Origin: Desulfovibrionaceae bacterium CG1_02_65_16
Lineage (GTDB): Bacteria; Desulfobacterota; Desulfovibrionia; Desulfovibrionales; Desulfovibrionaceae
Direction: 5' to 3'
Length of the DNA stretch: 36,749 bases
NCBI GenBank assembly: GCA_001871085.1
Contig: MNUQ01000015.1
Span: 368 to 37,116, forward strand
Part shown: positions 32,909 to 36,749 of the stretch, in pieces
How the letters are laid out: each line of letters begins with the position of its first letter
Position numbering within the stretch: position 1 is the stretch's first letter
Program-made: the position numbers and the translations under genes
Notes under the pieces: generated by a model
Database searches by the model: none
Seen by the model: the letters and a program-made list of their open reading frames with translations, nothing else
What the model was told of the DNA's origin: nothing

Positions 32909-33637
32909 TTAGCGGGCGGGCCGCGGCCCGAAAAGAGACGTGCCCACGCGGATGATGGTGGCGCCCTCCTCGATTGCCGCCTCGAAGTCGCCGGTCATGC
33001 CCATGGAGAGCTCCGGCAGGGGCGCGCCAAGCCGCGCCGCGAGGTCGTCGCGCAGCTCCCGCAGGTAGGCGAAGGCCGGCCGCGCCTCCTCCGGCGAGTC
33101 AAAAACCGGCGGCAGGCACATGAGCCCCCGCAAATCCAGCCCGCAGCCGCGCTCCTTGAGGGAGGCCGTCAGCTCCGCCAGGGAGATGAGGTCGCTCTCG
33201 TCCACGCCGGCCTTCTGCTCCTCGCCCATGTTCACCTCAATGAGCACCGGCTGGAGGATGAGCGCCTCCTTGGCGCGTTTGAACAGCTCGCGCGCCAGTT
33301 TCTCGGAGTCCAGGCTGTGGATGAGGGCGAAACGGCCGGCCACGGCCTTGGCCTTCTTGGTCTGCAAGCCGCCGATGAAGTGCCACAGGATGTCCTGGTC
33401 CACCAGCTCGGCCTGCTTGGCCAGCGCCTCTTGCGCGTAGGACTCGCCGAAATGCCGCTGCCCGGCCTGGGCCAGGGCGGCCACATCGCCCGCCGGGTGG
33501 AATTTGGAAACCGCCAGCAGCAGCACGTCGTCCTCGCGCCGGCCGGCGCGTCCGCAGGCCTTGGCCATGCGCGCGCGCACCGAATTCAGATTGCGGCGCA
33601 GCTCCTCGGCTCGTTTGGTCGTGGTCGTTGTGTTCAT
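32909..33637 (-). CDS. yggS: YggS-family PLP-binding protein (PLP homeostasis)
   Basis: A 242-residue protein of the YggS/PROSC family, a fold-type III PLP protein that takes part in pyridoxal phosphate homeostasis and amino-acid balance rather than having a well-defined enzyme reaction. LLAVSKFHP contains the PLP Lys45. The FGESYAQEALAK, WHFIGGLQTKKAK, HSLDS and VNMGEEQKAGV segments and the C-terminal LSMGMTGDFEAAIEEGATIIRVG (in shorter pieces LSMGMTGDF and IRVGTSLFG) are all standard. The ATG at 33637 gives the usual length; the larger frame upstream is unsupported. No strong ribosome site is visible before it. Confidence 0.93.
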   Translation of the reverse strand: MNTTTTTKRAEELRRNLNSVRARMAKACGRAGRREDDVLLLAVSKFHPAGDVAALAQAGQRHFGESYAQEALAKQAELVDQDILWHFIGGLQTKKAKAVAGRFALIHSLDSEKLARELFKRAKEALILQPVLIEVNMGEEQKAGVDESDLISLAELTASLKERGCGLDLRGLMCLPPVFDSPEEARPAFAYLRELRDDLAARLGAPLPELSMGMTGDFEAAIEEGATIIRVGTSLFGPRPAR

Positions 33638-33717
33638 GCGCGTGCAATAGGACAAATCACGCCGGGAGGGAAGGGCGGTCCCGCGCGGACGCCGGGGAGG
33701 GCTTGCGCCCTTGCGAG

Positions 33718-33800
33718 CCCGGGGAGCCCCGGGAGGTAGCCGAAAGGGGCGCGGCTGCCGGAGGCCTTTTGCGCCATGGCTGGGAGCGGCGCATGCTCCC
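33718..33800. other. GC-rich inverted repeats between yggS and rlmN
   Basis: The 216-base divergent gap (33638-33853) contains a perfect inverted repeat CCCGGGG-AG-CCCCGGG at 33718-33733 and a second hairpin GGGAGC (33782-33787) with GCTCCC (33795-33800), followed by CCTTTT. The second looks like a weak intrinsic terminator in the plus direction. No convincing promoter pair was found in the gap. Confidence 0.4.
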
Positions 33801-33853
33801 CCTTTTGCGCGCCCTCTTGTGGAACGGGCCTCGCGCTGGTACATGCTCAGGCG

Positions 33854-34918
33854 ATGACCGCCGCCGCCCCCATGACCAACCTGCTCAACCTCACGCGCTC
33901 CGAACTTGAGGCGTTTGTGGTTGATGCGCTCAAACAGCCGCGCTTCCGCGCGGACCAGCTATGGCATTGGCTGTGGCGCCGGGGCGCGCGCGACATTTCC
34001 GAGATGACCAACCTCTCCAAGGACCTGAAGGGCAAGCTCGCCGAGTGCGCCGTGATCGGCCTGCCGGCCGTGGACGTTGTGCGCACCAGCCGCGACGGCA
34101 CCATAAAGCTGTTGTTGCGCCTGGCGGATGGCGAGCGCGTGGAAACCGTGCTCATCCCCATGGGCGAGCACTACACCCAGTGCCTTTCCACCCAGGTGGG
34201 CTGCGCCATGGCGTGCACCTTCTGCTCCACGGGGGAGCTGGGCTTCACGCGCAACATGACCATGGGCGAGATTCTGGGCCAGGTGCTGGTGGGCCGCGCG
34301 CACCTGGCGCAGGTCGGCCTGGGCGCGCTCAAAAACGTGGTGTTCATGGGCATGGGCGAGCCGCTGATGAATCTGACCGAGCTGCTGCGCGCCCTGGCCA
34401 CCCTGGGCAATGTCGAGGGGCTTTCCATCGCCTCGCGCCGCAGCACGGTCTCCAGCGTGGGCATTCCGCACAGCCTTAAAATTTTGGGCGATTCGGGCCT
34501 CGCCGTGCCGGCCATATCCCTGCACGCGCCCACGCAGGAGCTGCGCGAGAAGCTTATGCCCAAGGCCGCGCGCGTGCCGCTGGACGAGCTGCTGGCCTGC
34601 CTGGACGCCTATCCGCTGAAGCAGCGCGAGCGCGTGACCTACGAGTACATCATGCTCGGCGGGGTGAACGACAGCATCCAGCACGCCAAGCAGCTGGTGC
34701 GTCTGTTGGGCCAGCGGCGCTGCAAGGTCAATCTCATCGGCTACAATCCGCCCCCGCCGGAGATTGCTCCCAACCCACCCTACCGCGCGCCGGACCCGGC
34801 CGCCGTGCTGGCCTTTCAGGAATATCTGCGCTCCAAGCGCATCACCACCTTCCTGCGCCGCAGCATGGGCCAGGACATCGCCGCCGCCTGCGGTCAGCTG
34901 AAGCTTTTGGAAGGATAA
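33854..34918 (+). CDS. rlmN: 23S rRNA/tRNA (adenine-C2) methyltransferase RlmN
   Basis: A 354-residue radical SAM methyltransferase that adds a C2 methyl group to A2503 of 23S rRNA and A37 of some tRNAs. CLSTQVGCAMACTFC contains the catalytic Cys110 and the cluster cysteines 117, 121 and 124. FMGMGEPLMN is the GGEP-equivalent, and the C-terminal GQDIAAACGQL has the second catalytic cysteine (346). The start is chosen at 33854 because the product then begins close to the conserved TNLLNLTRSELEAF. An in-frame ATG at 33776 has a GGAGG 11 bases upstream, but it would add an unusual Cys-rich stretch. The downstream arginine decarboxylase has its own leader region. Confidence 0.93.
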   Translation: MTAAAPMTNLLNLTRSELEAFVVDALKQPRFRADQLWHWLWRRGARDISEMTNLSKDLKGKLAECAVIGLPAVDVVRTSRDGTIKLLLRLADGERVETVLIPMGEHYTQCLSTQVGCAMACTFCSTGELGFTRNMTMGEILGQVLVGRAHLAQVGLGALKNVVFMGMGEPLMNLTELLRALATLGNVEGLSIASRRSTVSSVGIPHSLKILGDSGLAVPAISLHAPTQELREKLMPKAARVPLDELLACLDAYPLKQRERVTYEYIMLGGVNDSIQHAKQLVRLLGQRRCKVNLIGYNPPPPEIAPNPPYRAPDPAAVLAFQEYLRSKRITTFLRRSMGQDIAAACGQLKLLEG

Positions 34919-34956
34919 CCGCAAGGTTGCGGCGTATCCATGGCAGGGGCCGCGGA

Positions 34957-34986
34957 TTGTGCTTGCCAGGACTGGCCCAATTTAAT
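34957..34986 (+). promoter_or_regulatory. Weak sigma-70 promoter candidate before the arginine decarboxylase
   Basis: TTGTGC (34957-34962) and TTTAAT (34981-34986) are separated by 18 bases, with an A-rich stretch after them (35003-35013). The -10 box is weak. A GC hairpin (CGGGG-CA-CCCCG) lies at about 35028-35039, in the leader ahead of the CCAGGAGG ribosome site at 35053-35060. Confidence 0.35.
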
Positions 34987-35068
34987 AGTAGCCAGCCCTT
35001 CCAAAAAAATATATGGCGTCATTCGTCGGGGCACCCCGGCGTTATCCCAAGCCCAGGAGGGTCACTAC

Positions 35069-35623
35069 ATGGCCAACTACCCCATGGTTCCCACCCGCGC
35101 CTTCTTCACCAAAGGCGTGGGCGCCCACAAAAACAAGCTGCAATCCTTCGAGCTGGCCCTGCGCGACGCCGGCATCGAGAAACAGAACCTGGTGTACGTG
35201 TCGAGCATTTATCCGCCCAATTGCGAACTGGTGACGCTGGAGGAGGGTGTGAAAAACCTGCATCCCGGACAGGTCACCTTCTGCGTCATGGCCCGCAACC
35301 AGACCAACGAGAAGGGCCGTCTGGTCGGCTCCGCCGTCGGCATGGCCATTCCCTTGGACAAGGAGCACTACGGCTACATCTCCGAGCACCACAGCTTTGG
35401 TGAGGAGGAGAAGGAGCTGGGCGACTTCGCCGAGGACCTGGCCTCCACCATGCTCGCCACCACCCTTGGCGTCGATTTCGACCCCGAGATCGGCTACGAC
35501 GAACGGCGCGAGGTCTACCTCATGAGCGGCAAGATCATCGATTCCCTCTCCGCCCCCATTTCCGCCATGGGCGCCAACAATATGTGGACCACCACGGTGT
35601 CCGCCGTGGTCTTCATTTTGTAA
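35069..35623 (+). CDS. Pyruvoyl-dependent arginine decarboxylase
   Basis: A 184-residue self-processing enzyme that decarboxylates arginine to agmatine. VYVSSIYPP contains the Ser45-Ser46 bond expected to cleave, so that Ser46 becomes the pyruvoyl cofactor at the start of the alpha chain. The FCVMARNQTNEKGRL segment and the glutamate in GYISEHHSFGE match the family. Length and composition are typical. CCAGGAGG at 35053-35060 is well placed for the ATG at 35069; the longer in-frame extension into the leader was rejected. A hairpin and then a deoxyhypusine-synthase-like gene follow, which suggests polyamine metabolism. Confidence 0.93.
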   Translation: MANYPMVPTRAFFTKGVGAHKNKLQSFELALRDAGIEKQNLVYVSSIYPPNCELVTLEEGVKNLHPGQVTFCVMARNQTNEKGRLVGSAVGMAIPLDKEHYGYISEHHSFGEEEKELGDFAEDLASTMLATTLGVDFDPEIGYDERREVYLMSGKIIDSLSAPISAMGANNMWTTTVSAVVFIL

Positions 35624-35650
35624 ACGGCGCACCGCACTGAAGCAACCACG

Positions 35651-35690
35651 GGCCTCCCGCCTCCGGTCACGGGAGCGGGAGGCCTTGTCA
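35651..35690 (+). terminator. Strong hairpin, possible terminator or attenuator
   Basis: GGCCTCCCGC (35651-35660) pairs perfectly over 10 bases with GCGGGAGGCC (35675-35684) across a 14-base loop, followed by TTGTCA. It lies 27 bases after the decarboxylase stop and 23 bases before the next ATG. The U-run is short, so partial read-through into the next gene is plausible. Confidence 0.6.
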
Positions 35691-35707
35691 TATAAAAGGA
35701 ATTTACG

Positions 35708-36749
35708 ATGTCCACCATCAAGCGCACATTGCACGACGGCGCCGCCGACAAGCTGACCCCCCTCACCACCCTCGACCCGGACGCCATTGGCGATTTCGAC
35801 GAGCTGCTCACGGCCATGGGCCGCACGGCTTTTGCCGGCCGCAGCCTGGGCGAGGCGCTGGACGTGCTGGAGGCCATGGTCGCCGATCCCGACTGCGTCG
35901 TGGTGGGCACCTTTTCCGGCGCCATGACCGTGGCCAAGCAAAGCAAGCTGCTCATCAAGATGATCGACGAGGGCTGGCTCGACGTGGTGGTCTCCACCGG
36001 CGCGCTCATGGCCCACGGCTTCATCGAGTCCCTTGGGCTGAAGCACTTCAAGTACAACGCCGCCATGAACGACAAGGCGCTGTTCGACGCCGGCTACAAC
36101 CGCGTGTACGACACCCTTGAGCCCGAGGCCAATTTCACCCAGGCCGAGCTGGTGATGCGCGAGGTGATGCGCCAGCTCATGGACGAACAGAAGGTCTCGC
36201 ACCTCTCCAGCGAGCTCATCTGCCGGGCCATCGGCAAGCACCTTGCCGAGAAGTACGAGGGCCCCGGCATTCTCAAAAGCGCGTATGTGAAGAATGTGCC
36301 GGTGTACATTCCGGCCTTTACGGACTCGGAGTTGGCGCTGGACGTCGCCTGCGCCATCCTTGCGCGGGACTTCGGCCACCTGCTGGGTGAAAAAGGCCCG
36401 GGGGAATTGCCCTTCCAGTTCAATCCATTTCTGGATCTCTTCAGCTATTCCAAGAAGATGTACGGCGCGAAGAAAATGGCCATCTTCACCATCGGCGGCG
36501 GCGTGCCCCGCAACTGGGCGCAGCAGGTTGGGCCATTTTTTGATGTGATGAGCGACCGCCTGGAGCGCGACCTGCCCGCCCGGCGCTTTTCCTACGCCAT
36601 CCGCATCTGCCCGGAGCCGGTGCATTGGGGCGGCCTTTCCGGCTGCACCTACCAGGAGGGCATCAGCTGGGGCAAGTTCGTGCCCCCCGCCGAGGGCGGC
36701 CGCTTCGCCGAGGTTCACGCCGACGCCACTCTGGCCTGGCCCATTCTCA
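35708..36749 (+). CDS. Deoxyhypusine-synthase-like protein (3' end outside the window)
   Basis: An open frame of at least 347 codons reaching the window edge without a stop. The product resembles deoxyhypusine synthase throughout: GTFSGAMTVAKQS near the N-terminal NAD region, LVSTGAL-type sequence (VVVSTGALMAHG), NVPVYIPAFTDSE, FTIGGGVPRNW and, near the end, GISWGKF with Lys323 at the catalytic lysine position of the eukaryotic enzyme. Bacteria lack eIF5A, so it more likely forms a polyamine such as homospermidine, or uses another amine acceptor. AAGGA at 35696-35700 supports the ATG. Its position after an agmatine-forming decarboxylase fits a polyamine pathway, which is inference. Confidence 0.85.
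   Translation, partial: MSTIKRTLHDGAADKLTPLTTLDPDAIGDFDELLTAMGRTAFAGRSLGEALDVLEAMVADPDCVVVGTFSGAMTVAKQSKLLIKMIDEGWLDVVVSTGALMAHGFIESLGLKHFKYNAAMNDKALFDAGYNRVYDTLEPEANFTQAELVMREVMRQLMDEQKVSHLSSELICRAIGKHLAEKYEGPGILKSAYVKNVPVYIPAFTDSELALDVACAILARDFGHLLGEKGPGELPFQFNPFLDLFSYSKKMYGAKKMAIFTIGGGVPRNWAQQVGPFFDVMSDRLERDLPARRFSYAIRICPEPVHWGGLSGCTYQEGISWGKFVPPAEGGRFAEVHADATLAWPIL

Noticed and set aside
33820-33835. TGGAACGGGCCTCGCG as a sigma-54 promoter before rlmN
   Set aside because: The GG/GC spacing is right but the -12 element reads TCGC and the -24 element also deviates. It is only about 20 bases from the start codon.
33776-33853. Upstream start for RlmN
   Set aside because: It would add 26 residues, Cys-rich and unlike the family, although a GGAGG lies upstream. 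Kept only as an alternative.
1-36749. CRISPR arrays, tRNA or rRNA genes, insertion sequences
   Set aside because: No spaced direct-repeat array, cloverleaf-like sequence, rRNA segment or transposase reading frame was recognised on either strand by eye.

Overview
The window is GC-rich bacterial DNA with tightly packed genes, many of them overlapping by a few bases. It contains no rRNA, tRNA, CRISPR array, transposase or integrase that I can recognise. The combination of a DUF4390/NtrY pair, a pyruvoyl-dependent arginine decarboxylase, a deoxyhypusine-synthase-like protein, a Maf-type (DUF115) flagellar accessory protein and a large glycan locus fits a sulfate-reducing deltaproteobacterium (Desulfovibrio-like). 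That assignment is inference from gene content, not a proven taxon.

Region 1 (about 1-18537, plus strand) is a long glycan-biosynthesis gene train. It begins with nucleotide-sugar enzymes: a UDP-glucuronate decarboxylase, GDP-mannose 4,6-dehydratase and GDP-fucose synthase. These are mixed with GT2-type and GT4-type glycosyltransferases, FkbM and other SAM-dependent methyltransferases, a GT2-methyltransferase fusion, an asparagine-synthetase-like amidotransferase and a CMP-sugar cytidylyltransferase of the NeuA/PseF type. Directly after the cytidylyltransferase come two odd genes. One looks like a second cytidylyltransferase that has lost its catalytic motifs and gained a large insertion. The other looks like a helical plus beta-propeller-like protein of unknown role. 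Two large glycosyltransferases with similar TPR-like tails close the region.

Region 2 (18534-22862, minus strand) is a three-gene cassette: a radical SAM-methyltransferase fusion, a second asparagine-synthetase-like amidotransferase and a second FkbM methyltransferase. It is read from an AT-richer divergent region at 22863-23105.

Region 3 (23106-29732, plus strand) holds three more radical SAM proteins, a GT2 glycosyltransferase and a Maf/DUF115 protein. A good sigma-54 promoter match (24420-24435) precedes the second radical SAM gene. Downstream genes overlap or lie close together, so radical SAM - radical SAM - GT2 - Maf may form one sigma-54-driven unit tied to flagella. The two outer radical SAM proteins are divergent paralogs sharing several unusual motifs.

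Region 4 (29945-33637, minus strand) carries yggS, a secreted DUF4390 protein and an NtrY-like membrane histidine kinase. Region 5 (33854-36749, plus strand) carries rlmN, the pyruvoyl arginine decarboxylase and, after a strong hairpin, the start of a deoxyhypusine-synthase-like gene that runs off the window. The last two suggest a polyamine module.

Together, regions 1-3 could make and attach an elaborately decorated glycan (deoxyhexose, pentose, possibly a nonulosonate, with methylation, amidation and radical SAM chemistry) on a surface structure, quite possibly flagellin. The acceptor and the radical SAM reactions cannot be read from sequence alone.
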